Assembly (NCBI GenBank): GCA_036265325.1
Contig: DATAPH010000098.1
Coordinates: 1-49,598 of the forward strand
Direction of reading: 5' to 3'
Origin: AC-51 sp036265325
GTDB taxonomy: Bacteria > Actinomycetota > UBA4738 > HRBIN12
Length of the DNA stretch: 49,598 nt
Shown: positions 14,243-22,978 of the stretch, one piece after another
Numbering within the stretch: position 1 is the first letter of the stretch
Layout: each line of letters opens with the position of its first letter
The notes under the pieces: model-generated
What the model saw: the letters and a program-made list of their open reading frames with translations, nothing else
The model's database searches: none
What the model was told of the DNA's origin: nothing
Program-made: the position numbers and the translations under genes

Positions 14243-17200
14243 CTACGCCTTCGCGTCACCCTGCAGCTGCGCGAACCGGCGAAGCTCCGCCGCCAGCTCC
14301 TGGTGCGCTGCCTCGGCCTCCCAGGCGTCCTCCGGTTCCCCCTGCTCCCCCTCGACCTCGTCGACCGTGATCTGCAGCTTCGGCGCCGCACCGGTCCCGG
14401 CGCCATCGGGCAGGAAGACGCGGAACGCGGTGCCGCCGTCGGTCGGCTCTGCCTTGATCGTCCCGCCTTGGATCTCGGCGAACGTGCGGACGATCGGCGA
14501 CACGGCGGCTTCCGAAGGCTGCCCAGGGTCCTCGATCGAGATCGTCGCGCCGCCGTCCGCCTGCTGCAGGCGGACGACGATGGTCTTGCCGCCCTGCGTG
14601 CGTTCGGTGGCCGTCTGCAACAGCCCAGAGACGATCCGCTCCGTGCGCTGCGCGTCGATCCGCAGCTTGAGCGGATCGGCGACGACGCGGATGTCGTGGT
14701 CGGCGTCGGCGCTCGACTCCTCGACGACGCGGTTGACCAGCGCCTCCATGTCAGCGCGCTTGATCGAGAGCTCGATCGTGCCGTTCGCGAGCTTCTCCGC
14801 GTCGGCGATGTCGCCCACAGCGTGGTCGAGCCGGCGGGTGTAGGTCGCGAGTTGCTTCATCAGTTGCGCCTGATCCTTCGTGTCCTTCTTGTGCTTGAGC
14901 AGCTTCGTGATGCCGTCGATCTTCGCGAGCGAGCGCTTGGCGTCGACTGAGAGTTCACGGAGCAGCGGCGAGGCAGAACGTCGGTCTTCGAGTGCGCCGG
15001 CCTCGATCGCGTCGGACATCGCTGCGGACGCTTCGCGCTGCACGGCGGCGTCGCGCGTGGTCGCGACGTCTTGCTCGCGCATCTCGCGGAGGGCGTCCGA
15101 CATCTGGTGGGTCCGGTTCTCGGCCTCTGCGACGTCGGCGCGCTCGGTCGCGGTCGCGACCTCCGCCTCGAGGTCGCGGACGCGATCCTCGGCGGTGATG
15201 AGCTTCTCGGTCTGCCCGGCGAGCCGCTCCTGGGTGACCCGCAACAGCTCATCGATCTCCGCGCGGCCCTGGTCGTCCGCGAGCTCGAGCTGCCGGCGCG
15301 CCTCGAAGTCCTGCAGCCGGCGGTTGAGCTCTTGGTTGTCGGCGGCGGCGTCGTCGAGCTGGCGGATCAGCTTGTCGATGCGCTCCTGGAGGTGGTCGCG
15401 CTCACGGGCGGCGACCGTCGCCGCTTGGTCCGCCTGCTCGGCGCGCTGGCGCTCCATGTCGAGCTCGGCGCGTGTCTCATCGATCGCGCCGTCTGCTCGC
15501 GCGAGGTCGGCCTGCGCGACGGCGAGCGCCCGACGGATGTCGTCGGTGTCCTTGTGGGCCTGCGCGACGGTGGTCGAGCGCTCCTTGATCTCCTTCGCGA
15601 GGTCCTTCGTCTCCTGACGCGCCTTGAGGAGCTCCTCGTGGGCTTGCAGCACACGCTGCTCGCGGCTCTCGGCCTCGCTCCGCGCCGCATGCAGGTCGTC
15701 CCGCATCGCGTCGAGGTCGACGCGAGCGGTCTCCAGCTCGGCGGCCGCACGACGAGCCGTCGCTTCCGCTTCGAGGATCCGATCGGCGAGCTGGGTCTCG
15801 GCCTGCTGGACCTGTGCCCGGTAGGACGCCTCCATGTCGGTCAGCTGCTGCTGGAACGCCTCACGCGTCCCGCGCACCTTCTCTTCGAGGTCGGCCTCGC
15901 GCTCGACGAGGTCCGCTCGGTAGGAGGCCTCGCGGCTCTCGAGCTCGGCCTTCGCGGCGCGCAGCTCGTCCTCCAGCATCGCCGCGCGCTGCTCTTCGTT
16001 GCGGAGCGCGCGCAGCTCGGTCCGCGCGTCGTCAAGCTCGAGCCGCGCTCGGTCGGCGATCGTGTTCGCCGTGGTCAGGTCGTCTTTGGTGCGGAGCAGC
16101 TCGACGTGCATCGAGTCGAGCTCTGCCCGGACCTCGGGGTCGTCGGCCGCGCTGTCGGGCCGCTCGGCGCGGACGATCGCCTCGCGGAGCTCGGTCCGCG
16201 CGAGCGCAAGCTCGGCGCGGAGCTGCGACGCCTCGGTCTCGAGCTCGGCCAGCCGGCGCGCGTCCGCGCCGTCGGGCGCGCCCGCACGGTCGGCGTGGGC
16301 GATCGCGTCGCGAAGCTCGTTCTTCGCGACGTCGAGCTCGGCGCGGAGGTCGACCGCCTCGGCCTCAAGGGCGGCCACACGGCCGGCGTCGGCGTCGACC
16401 GGGACGCGGAGCGCGTCGCGGAGTTGCTCACTCAGCTTCGCGCGCTCGCCGTCGAGGGTCTGCACCTTCAGCTCGAGGTCTTTGACGGTGCCCTCCGCGT
16501 GGAGCGCTCGCTCCTCGAGCTCGCGGGCGCTGCCCTCGGCGATGAGCGCACGCTCCTCGAGGTCGGTCTCGCTCGGGCCGCGGGGCTCGCGCGCGATGTC
16601 GCGGTAGTTCTGCAGCTCCTCGAGCGATTTGCGGTACTGGTCCTGGAGCAGGGCGAGCCGCTCCTCCGCGGCGCGCGCACGATCCTCCGCCTTGCGGCGC
16701 GCCTCACCCTCTTCGCGCAAGCCCGGTTGCGGCATGGGACGCGCGACCGGCGGCGCCGGTGCGGCGGTTGCCCGGGGGAGATCGGCCGCCGCCGCTTGTG
16801 CCTGGGCGACCTGCAGGAGGCGCGCCACGCCGAATACCGCGAGTCCGAGCACGATCAACATGCCGAACAGGAACATCGCGTTGGTGTTCCACGGATTGTC
16901 TGCGCTGGCGATCGGCGCGTCCGAACGCGTGAGCTCGACGGCGGCGGGGGCGCCCACGCCGGAGCGGAACTGGAACGGCAGCAGGATCGAGACGGTGCCC
17001 TGATAGGTGCTGACCTGCGGGTCGTCCTTGAGGGCCTCTTTGATCTGGTCCTTCTCGCCGGGGAGCTCGTTGCCGATGCGGCCGGGGTCGGTCGAGTACA
17101 AGACCGTGCCCTCGGGCGAGTACATCGTGACGCTGTCGAAGTCGCTTGGATCGGTGACGACGCTCTTGATCTCGGTGCTGAGCTCGTCGGCGCGCGCGGC

Positions 17201-17413
17201 GCTGACCGGGGCGGTCAGGTCGCTCGGCTGGAACAGCAACGACAGCGAGCTGTCGGCGATCGCCTGGGCCTGCGTGACGACCATGTCCTGAGCGGTGCGC
17301 TTCGCGCGGACGCCCATGTAGACGGAGCCGATGATGCCGACGATCAGCAGGCCGCCCAAGATCCCGAGCAGGATCCGCGCGATGCGGCTATAGCCCTTCA
17401 ACGAAGCGATCAT
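14243..17413 (-). CDS. Large membrane coiled-coil protein with degenerate histidine-kinase C-terminus
   Basis: A 1056-residue protein. TM1 is at about residues 12-33 (ILLGILGGLLIVGIIGSVYMG). An extracytoplasmic segment to about residue 180 resembles a small Cache/PAS sensor (SVTMYSPEGTVLYSTDPGRIGNEL). TM2 follows at about 190-212. Roughly 550 residues of charged heptad-rich coiled coil come next. The last 250 residues follow the order of a histidine-kinase core, but the H-box reads LSVDAKRSLAKI (no histidine). The N-box reads SGLLQTA (no asparagines), and the G1 region reads EDPGQPS. It is probably a non-phosphorylating sensor or scaffold. The start at 17413 follows GAGGG; an in-frame ATG at 17458 is an alternative. 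It stands alone between thiolase and sbcC. Confidence 0.75.
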   Translation of the reverse strand: MIASLKGYSRIARILLGILGGLLIVGIIGSVYMGVRAKRTAQDMVVTQAQAIADSSLSLLFQPSDLTAPVSAARADELSTEIKSVVTDPSDFDSVTMYSPEGTVLYSTDPGRIGNELPGEKDQIKEALKDDPQVSTYQGTVSILLPFQFRSGVGAPAAVELTRSDAPIASADNPWNTNAMFLFGMLIVLGLAVFGVARLLQVAQAQAAAADLPRATAAPAPPVARPMPQPGLREEGEARRKAEDRARAAEERLALLQDQYRKSLEELQNYRDIAREPRGPSETDLEERALIAEGSARELEERALHAEGTVKDLELKVQTLDGERAKLSEQLRDALRVPVDADAGRVAALEAEAVDLRAELDVAKNELRDAIAHADRAGAPDGADARRLAELETEASQLRAELALARTELREAIVRAERPDSAADDPEVRAELDSMHVELLRTKDDLTTANTIADRARLELDDARTELRALRNEEQRAAMLEDELRAAKAELESREASYRADLVEREADLEEKVRGTREAFQQQLTDMEASYRAQVQQAETQLADRILEAEATARRAAAELETARVDLDAMRDDLHAARSEAESREQRVLQAHEELLKARQETKDLAKEIKERSTTVAQAHKDTDDIRRALAVAQADLARADGAIDETRAELDMERQRAEQADQAATVAARERDHLQERIDKLIRQLDDAAADNQELNRRLQDFEARRQLELADDQGRAEIDELLRVTQERLAGQTEKLITAEDRVRDLEAEVATATERADVAEAENRTHQMSDALREMREQDVATTRDAAVQREASAAMSDAIEAGALEDRRSASPLLRELSVDAKRSLAKIDGITKLLKHKKDTKDQAQLMKQLATYTRRLDHAVGDIADAEKLANGTIELSIKRADMEALVNRVVEESSADADHDIRVVADPLKLRIDAQRTERIVSGLLQTATERTQGGKTIVVRLQQADGGATISIEDPGQPSEAAVSPIVRTFAEIQGGTIKAEPTDGGTAFRVFLPDGAGTGAAPKLQITVDEVEGEQGEPEDAWEAEAAHQELAAELRRFAQLQGDAKA

Positions 17414-17580
17414 CTCGCGGCCCTCGCTGCTTCCTGCCACCCTGCTCGGTGCTCGCATCCGGCCCCCACCGGCCGTTTCGAGCTGGTCTCCGTGAGTGGT
17501 TATCGGCAGGACGCTGCACGAGATTCAGTGGTCACACGAACTACGGCGCGTGCCGGTTGACCGCCCTCCGTCGTCCCCCG

Positions 17581-20097
17581 TCAGCCGGACACCGCACGCT
17601 GTGCGCCCGATACGACGAGCGAGGTCGCGTTCGCATCGTCCTTGTCCAAGACGATCAGGTCCTCGATCAGCGCGTGCATCTGCTCGACGTGCGACACGAG
17701 GATCACGAGCCGGTCGGCGCCGGTCACGAGATGTTCGACGCCGCGCATCGCGAGCTCGATGTGCTCGGGATCAAGGCTGCCGAACCCTTCATCCAAGAAG
17801 AAGGAGTCCAGGCGACTGCCGCCGCGCGTCACCATCTCGGCGAGCGCCAACGCGAGCGCGAGCGAGGCGAGGAAGGTCTCGCCGCCCGACAACGAGTCAG
17901 GCGCACGGACCGTTCCGCCCGCGTTCACGTCGACGATGTGGAAGGTCTCGTCGTCGGTGAAGCGGAAGTCCCCGTCGGTCAGGGCCTCGAGGTGCACGCT
18001 CGCGAGCTCGGCGAGTGCAGCGCGCTCCTCGCCGAGGAGCCACATGAGGAACCGCGAAGGCTGCAGATCGTCGCGAAGCCATTGCGTGAGAGCGAGGTCG
18101 GTGTGCGCCGCCTCCATCCGCGCGTCGAGGTCGGCGCCGGCCTCGAGCGTCCGCTCGATCCCGCTCACCCGCTCGGTCGTCTCGGCGGCTCGTATCTCGG
18201 CGTGCGTCAGGACGGCGGCGACGTCGGCGTCGGGCTCGAGCCCTGCGGCTTCGAGCGTCGCCATCCGCCGCCTGCCGACCTCGTCGGCCGCCCTCCCCGC
18301 CGCCGCGAGCTCGAGCGTTGCTGCGTCGGTCCGACCGTCGAGCGTGCTGCGGATCCGTGCCGCGGCGTGTTCGAGGTCATCGTCAAGTGTCTCCTCGCCC
18401 AAGGCGCCCCAAGCGGCGGCCAGCCGTTCCCGAACGGTCGCGGCCTTGGCCGTCGCTTCGGTCGCCGTGCGCCGCACCGCGTCGAGGGCGTCGCGAGCCG
18501 TGCGCTCACGCTCCGCGGCGGCTCGAGCGGTTGCCTCCGCCTCGCGAAGCTCGGCCTCGCGTTCGTCGAGCAAGGCGGTGGGGTCGCCCTCGCCGAGCTG
18601 ATCAACCAATGCGCTCTGCGTCGCCGCGAGCGTGGCTTCGGCGTTCCTCGCGGTGGTCTCCGCCTCCACGAGCGCCGCTGTGGCGCGGTCCTGGTCGGCG
18701 AGCGCGGCGGTCGCGTGCGCGGCGGCTTTCCCCGCGGCGGCGGCGGCGCGCTCATGCGCCTTCGCAGCTTTCTCTCGTCGGGTCGCCGCAGCGGCGCGCG
18801 CGCGCTCCGCCGCCTTCAACCCGGCCGCCGCCCCCGCACGCGGCTTGGTCTTCACCGGCTGGGCGCAGACGGGGCACGGTTCGCCCGCAACGAGCGTCCG
18901 GCGGAGGGCGGTCGCCATCTCGGCGTGCTGCGCCGCGTGCACCGCCTCGTCCGCGTCGCTGAGTGCGACGGCCGCCTCAGCGACGGCCGTCGCCGCGTCG
19001 CTGGCAGCCTCGTCGGCGGTGTCGCGGGCGGTCCCGGTGCGGGAGACGGCCTCGTCGGCGGTTTTCACGCTGTCCGTCGCCTTCGCGAAGGCGCTCTGGG
19101 CGGCCGTGACCGCGGCCGCCTGCGCGTGCATCTGCGCGACGAGGTCTGCGAACGCGCGAAGGTCGCCGATCCGTTCGCCGGCTGCGTCGCGCGCGGCGTC
19201 GGCATCCTGCCGCTCGCCGGACGCGGCCTCGGCCGCTTCGGATGCCGCCGTGACATCCCGTGCTGCGGCCGACGCGGCGAGCAGCACCGCCGCGACCGTT
19301 TCGTCGTCTGGCACGCCGGCGGCGACCTTCTGCACCAGGGCGAGCTCGCGGTCGGCGCGTTGCGCCCGATCGGTGGCCTCGGCCGCTTCGGCGTCGAGTC
19401 CATCGATGGCCGGTTTCAACTGCGTGACCGTGTCGCGTCGCGCGACGGCTGCGTCGTGCTCGGCGCGGGCGGCCGCAAGATCGGCACGCGCCTGCACCAG
19501 CCGGACGCCGTCGGCGTCGAGCATCGCGACCGCGGTCTCGGCGCGTGCCACGCGCTCGCGCGTCGCGGCGAGCGCGGCGTCGAACCGCTCATACCCGAAG
19601 ACGCCCTTCAAGACGGCGTTGCGCGGCGCGTCGGACGCGAGCAGGAACTCGGCGAAGCGGTTCTGCGCCAGCAAGACGGAGCGCCCGAAGGTGTCGAAGT
19701 CCATCCCGAGGAGCCGTTCGATCCGTTCGCGGACCTGCCGGTCGAGGACCACCGTCTCCTGATGTGCGGCCTCCGGATCGTCGGCCGCGAGCCGAACGAG
19801 CTGCACCTGTCCCTGGCCTTTGCGTTTGAGCACGCGGGTGACTTGCCAGATGTCGCCGTCGACCTCGAAGGTCAGCTGCAGGTGTGCGGCATCGGAGAGT
19901 TGGTTGATCAGCGAGCGCGTGTCCCGCTGCACCCGGGGCGTCCTGCCGAAGAGCGCGAAGGAGATCCCGTCCAGGATCGTCGACTTCCCCGCGCCGATCG
20001 GGCCGACGACCCCCACCAGGCGGCGATCGCGGAAGTCGAACGTGACCTCCTGCTGGTACGAGCGGAACCCGCGCATCGTGAGCTCACGAGGCCGCAT
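17581..20097 (-). CDS. sbcC: SbcC/Rad50-type SMC ATPase
   Basis: The 838-residue ATPase partner of SbcD in the double-strand-end nuclease complex. The N-terminus opens MRPRELTMRGFRSYQQ and carries Walker A GPIGAGKST (about 32-40). Two long coiled-coil arms flank a zinc-hook CPVC (about residues 408-411). The C-terminal lobe has the ABC signature LSGGETFLASLALALALAE (about 734-752) and Walker B LDSFFLDEGFGSLD (about 763-776). It is somewhat shorter than the roughly 1000-residue E. coli protein, mainly in the coils. Its start overlaps the sbcD end by 14 bp. It is the last gene of the nurA-herA-sbcD-sbcC run. The stretch 17414-17580 after it holds nothing I recognise. Confidence 0.92.
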   Translation of the reverse strand: MRPRELTMRGFRSYQQEVTFDFRDRRLVGVVGPIGAGKSTILDGISFALFGRTPRVQRDTRSLINQLSDAAHLQLTFEVDGDIWQVTRVLKRKGQGQVQLVRLAADDPEAAHQETVVLDRQVRERIERLLGMDFDTFGRSVLLAQNRFAEFLLASDAPRNAVLKGVFGYERFDAALAATRERVARAETAVAMLDADGVRLVQARADLAAARAEHDAAVARRDTVTQLKPAIDGLDAEAAEATDRAQRADRELALVQKVAAGVPDDETVAAVLLAASAAARDVTAASEAAEAASGERQDADAARDAAGERIGDLRAFADLVAQMHAQAAAVTAAQSAFAKATDSVKTADEAVSRTGTARDTADEAASDAATAVAEAAVALSDADEAVHAAQHAEMATALRRTLVAGEPCPVCAQPVKTKPRAGAAAGLKAAERARAAAATRREKAAKAHERAAAAAGKAAAHATAALADQDRATAALVEAETTARNAEATLAATQSALVDQLGEGDPTALLDEREAELREAEATARAAAERERTARDALDAVRRTATEATAKAATVRERLAAAWGALGEETLDDDLEHAAARIRSTLDGRTDAATLELAAAGRAADEVGRRRMATLEAAGLEPDADVAAVLTHAEIRAAETTERVSGIERTLEAGADLDARMEAAHTDLALTQWLRDDLQPSRFLMWLLGEERAALAELASVHLEALTDGDFRFTDDETFHIVDVNAGGTVRAPDSLSGGETFLASLALALALAEMVTRGGSRLDSFFLDEGFGSLDPEHIELAMRGVEHLVTGADRLVILVSHVEQMHALIEDLIVLDKDDANATSLVVSGAQRAVSG

Positions 20098-21238
20098 CGG
20101 CGACCTCCTCCATCGTTTCGCGGAAGAGCTGCACGAGCTCGGGTGGGGCGTCGTCGCCGGTCGTGGCGCGCACGAACGCCGCGTACAGCTCATCGTCGGA
20201 CGGCCGCGCATCGGTCGACCGTTCGCGCCGGGCTTGGACCGGCCGCTCGGGGCGGACGCGCACGAGATACGGGAACAGGGCCGCGGCGCGCCGGCCGAGC
20301 TCGGGGTCGGGGCCGCCGACCGCGATCGTCAGGTCGAGATAGCTGTCCGCCAGCTCCTCGGCTCGTGCGGAGACCTCTTCCCACGTGCCACGGATCTGTT
20401 GCAGTGGTCTGCCCGCGTGGATGGGCACCGACCGCAGCGTGGCGAGCCGGCCGGGTTCGGCGTCGACGATCACCACCCGCTTGACCTCGCCGGCCTCGCC
20501 GAAGTCCATCGGCAGCAGCGAGCCGGCGTAGGCGGCCGGGACCGGCGCGCCCGGCACCGGCTGCGGCGCGTGGATGTGACCGAGCGCGACGTACTGCGGT
20601 CCGGCGGGGATCGCCTGCGACGTAGCGGTGTACGCGTCGCCGATGTGAAGCTCTCGCTCGCTGCGTGACACGCGGACGCCGCTGACCATGAAATGCGCCA
20701 CGAGGATCGGCACGAGGTCGGTGCCGGCGCGCTCGACGAGGGCGGTGTTGTACGCGTCCGTGAGCTTCGCGATCTTGTCGGCGTACGCGCCGTACCACGT
20801 GCCGGTTTCCTCCATGAAGTCGATCACGCGACCCTCCCGAAGGAACGGGAACCCGGCGATGACCGCCGGCACGCCCAGCTCGTCCGGTCCGAGCAGGCCG
20901 CCCGCGTTCGGGGCTTTGATCCTGCCGATCAGGTGGACGCCGCGGTCGCGCATCAGCGGCGCGAGAGCATCGAACAGCTCCGGCGCGTCGTGGTTGCCCG
21001 CGACGACGACGACCGGGCGACCTTCACCGAGGCGCAGCAACGCGCTGAGCCCAAGGGAAAGCGACTCGACCGGGGGCGTGGCGCGGTCGAACACGTCCCC
21101 GGCAACGAGCACCAGGTCGACCTGCTCGTCGTCAGCGATCCGCACGACCTCGTCGAGCGACTCGCGCATCTCCTCGGTGCGGCCGTGCCGGCCGAGGCGG
21201 CGTCCGACGTGCCAGTCGGCGGTGTGCAAGATCCGCAT
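20084..21238 (-). CDS. sbcD: SbcD/Mre11-type DNA nuclease
   Basis: A 384-residue manganese-dependent phosphoesterase of the Mre11 family. Metal-binding motifs are in order: HTADWHVG (D8, H10), LVAGDVFDR (D48), VVAGNHDAP (N82, H83), VAHFMVSG, and GHIHAPQ. The C-terminal capping part contains RPVQARRERSTDARPSDDEL. It would open hairpins and trim DNA ends together with SbcC. The start ATG at 21238 is 9 bp after the herA stop. The end overlaps sbcC, so the two subunits are co-translated. Confidence 0.93.
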   Translation of the reverse strand: MRILHTADWHVGRRLGRHGRTEEMRESLDEVVRIADDEQVDLVLVAGDVFDRATPPVESLSLGLSALLRLGEGRPVVVVAGNHDAPELFDALAPLMRDRGVHLIGRIKAPNAGGLLGPDELGVPAVIAGFPFLREGRVIDFMEETGTWYGAYADKIAKLTDAYNTALVERAGTDLVPILVAHFMVSGVRVSRSERELHIGDAYTATSQAIPAGPQYVALGHIHAPQPVPGAPVPAAYAGSLLPMDFGEAGEVKRVVIVDAEPGRLATLRSVPIHAGRPLQQIRGTWEEVSARAEELADSYLDLTIAVGGPDPELGRRAAALFPYLVRVRPERPVQARRERSTDARPSDDELYAAFVRATTGDDAPPELVQLFRETMEEVADAAS

Positions 21239-21247
21239 GCCGCGACG

Positions 21248-22978
21248 CTACAGACCGGAGAACGGGTCTTCGCCGTCGGTCGCGACCTCCTCGCGCCGGG
21301 TCGCCCACGGCGGGAACGGGAAGGTCACGACGAGCGGGACCGGAACGGCGGGCTGGCTCACGACCATCGTGCCCGGCTTGAGGAGCCTCGCGCGAGCCCG
21401 CGTGGACGGGAGCATCCATCCGTACTCCGCGCGCTCGGCTTCGGCGGCGTCGAGTCGGCCGCTGATGCGGATCGAGGCGTTCTCGAGCACCTCGGGCGCG
21501 ACCCGGCTCGCGCTCTGCTGCGCCCCGACCAACAGGACGCCGAGCGACCGGCCGCGCTGCGCGATGTCGATCAGCATGTCCTTCAACGGGCTGGTGCCTT
21601 CGCGCGGTGCGTACTTGTTGAGCTCGTCGAGCACGATCACCGACAGCGGCAGCCGCTGGCCGGTCGCCTCCTTCTGTTGGAACGTCTCCTTGAGGAGCGC
21701 GCCGACGACGAATCGCTGCGCCTGTTCGTGCAAGGACTGGATCGCGACCACGGTGACGTTGGCGGCGTCGCGATCGATGCGCGTCGACGTGCCTGCGCGC
21801 ACGAGGTGGCCGAGCCGGGACGACGCGGCGTGCAGCCGTCGCAGGAACGCGGACACTGTGGACAACTGCACTCGTCCGGTCCACGCCGGATCGGGCTCGC
21901 CGTCGTCCGGATCGAGAACGGTTTCGAGCTCGGTGACGAGTGTCGGCAGGTCGGCGATGATCCGTCCGGCTTGCGCGGCCGTGATCGGGCCGCGCCAGCG
22001 CCCGTCGGGTTGGTCGCGCGGATCCCGGAGCGCGATCGCGCCCGGCCGCCCCTCGATATCGACGGCGAACCGCTGCAGCTGTTGCTGGACGCGCTCGCGG
22101 ATGAACGGGAGCTGGTTCTTCGCATCGTTGGCATCGGTGAAGCAGAACTCAAGCAGTCCGAGGTCGACGAACTCGCGCGGCGTCCAGGCGAACACGTCGA
22201 TGCCCTCGAGCCGGCCGCCCGTATCCGGCACGAGATCCGCGACGCCCCGGCGCGGCGGCGCCCAGAACCGAACGCTCGGGAACGGCGCCGGCTCGACCCC
22301 GATCGCCGTCCATCCTTCGGCGGCCCCTTCGGCGCCGGGGAAGCGCACGTTCGGCTTGTCCAGCCACAGCAGATCCTCGCCCTTCACGTTGAACACGAGC
22401 ACGCGCAGGTTGGCGGCGCCCTCGCCGACCACGTCGGGCGATGCGGTCAGCACCCGAAGGAAGAACAGCGCGAACGAGGTCTTGGTCGCGACGCCCGAGA
22501 TGCCGGCGATCGACATGTGGCCGCCCTTGCGGCCGTCGAAGAAGTCGAGGTCGACATGGACGGGGGCACCGTCGCGCCCGAGGCCGACCGGGAGCGGGCG
22601 CTCCATCTGATCGGCGTACAGCGCACGGCTGCGTTCCTCGCCGGTCGCACGCTCAACGGGTTCGCCCGGGTCGGCCGAGACCCAGATCTCGGGATCGACG
22701 CGAGTGACGGCCACCGTCGCCGACCGCACCTTCTGCGCCGGCATGATTCCGAGCTCGGCGATGCGGTGCGTGTCGGACTCGTACCGTGCGCCCTCGTAGA
22801 TCGCCTCGGCCTCGGTCACGACGCCGTACGTGCGGAGCTCGCCGACCTTCGGCACCTCGGTGCGGACGACGACCAGATCGTCGAGCTGGAGGAACTGGTC
22901 GTCGTCGACCACGACGCGGAAGGTTGCGGTGCTGGTGTGCTCCGAACCGAGGACGCGGCCGACCTGCTCGTCGCTCAC
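21248..22978 (-). CDS. herA: HerA-type hexameric DNA translocase/ATPase
   Basis: A 576-residue FtsK/HerA-superfamily ATPase. The N-terminal 100 residues look like a HAS-barrel (IGRVLGSEHTSTATFRVVV-like strand order, LGIMPAQKVRSATVAVTRVDPE). The DUF87 ATPase core follows. The P-loop region reads GISGVATKTS (about 159-168), lacking the glycine that normally precedes the lysine. Walker B is LSVIVLDELNKYAPRE (about 445-459). QRGRSLGVLLVGAQQSAS matches the sensor region, and RISGRLDAAEAE follows. HerA forms a hexamer that couples with the NurA nuclease. Start is GTG, overlapping the nurA stop (GTGA). It sits between nurA and sbcD on the same strand. Confidence 0.87.
   Translation of the reverse strand: MSDEQVGRVLGSEHTSTATFRVVVDDDQFLQLDDLVVVRTEVPKVGELRTYGVVTEAEAIYEGARYESDTHRIAELGIMPAQKVRSATVAVTRVDPEIWVSADPGEPVERATGEERSRALYADQMERPLPVGLGRDGAPVHVDLDFFDGRKGGHMSIAGISGVATKTSFALFFLRVLTASPDVVGEGAANLRVLVFNVKGEDLLWLDKPNVRFPGAEGAAEGWTAIGVEPAPFPSVRFWAPPRRGVADLVPDTGGRLEGIDVFAWTPREFVDLGLLEFCFTDANDAKNQLPFIRERVQQQLQRFAVDIEGRPGAIALRDPRDQPDGRWRGPITAAQAGRIIADLPTLVTELETVLDPDDGEPDPAWTGRVQLSTVSAFLRRLHAASSRLGHLVRAGTSTRIDRDAANVTVVAIQSLHEQAQRFVVGALLKETFQQKEATGQRLPLSVIVLDELNKYAPREGTSPLKDMLIDIAQRGRSLGVLLVGAQQSASRVAPEVLENASIRISGRLDAAEAERAEYGWMLPSTRARARLLKPGTMVVSQPAVPVPLVVTFPFPPWATRREEVATDGEDPFSGL

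Noticed and set aside
15071..17560. A plus-strand open frame of 829 codons opposite the coiled-coil sensor
   Set aside because: It is created by the heptad-rich codon pattern of the minus-strand gene; repetitive L/R/E composition without a domain.
17449..20484. A plus-strand open frame of 1011 codons opposite sbcC and sbcD
   Set aside because: It is the antisense shadow of two clear repair genes in G+C-rich DNA. The peptide is arginine-rich, lacks any domain, and runs across the sensor-sbcC gap and the sbcC/sbcD overlap.
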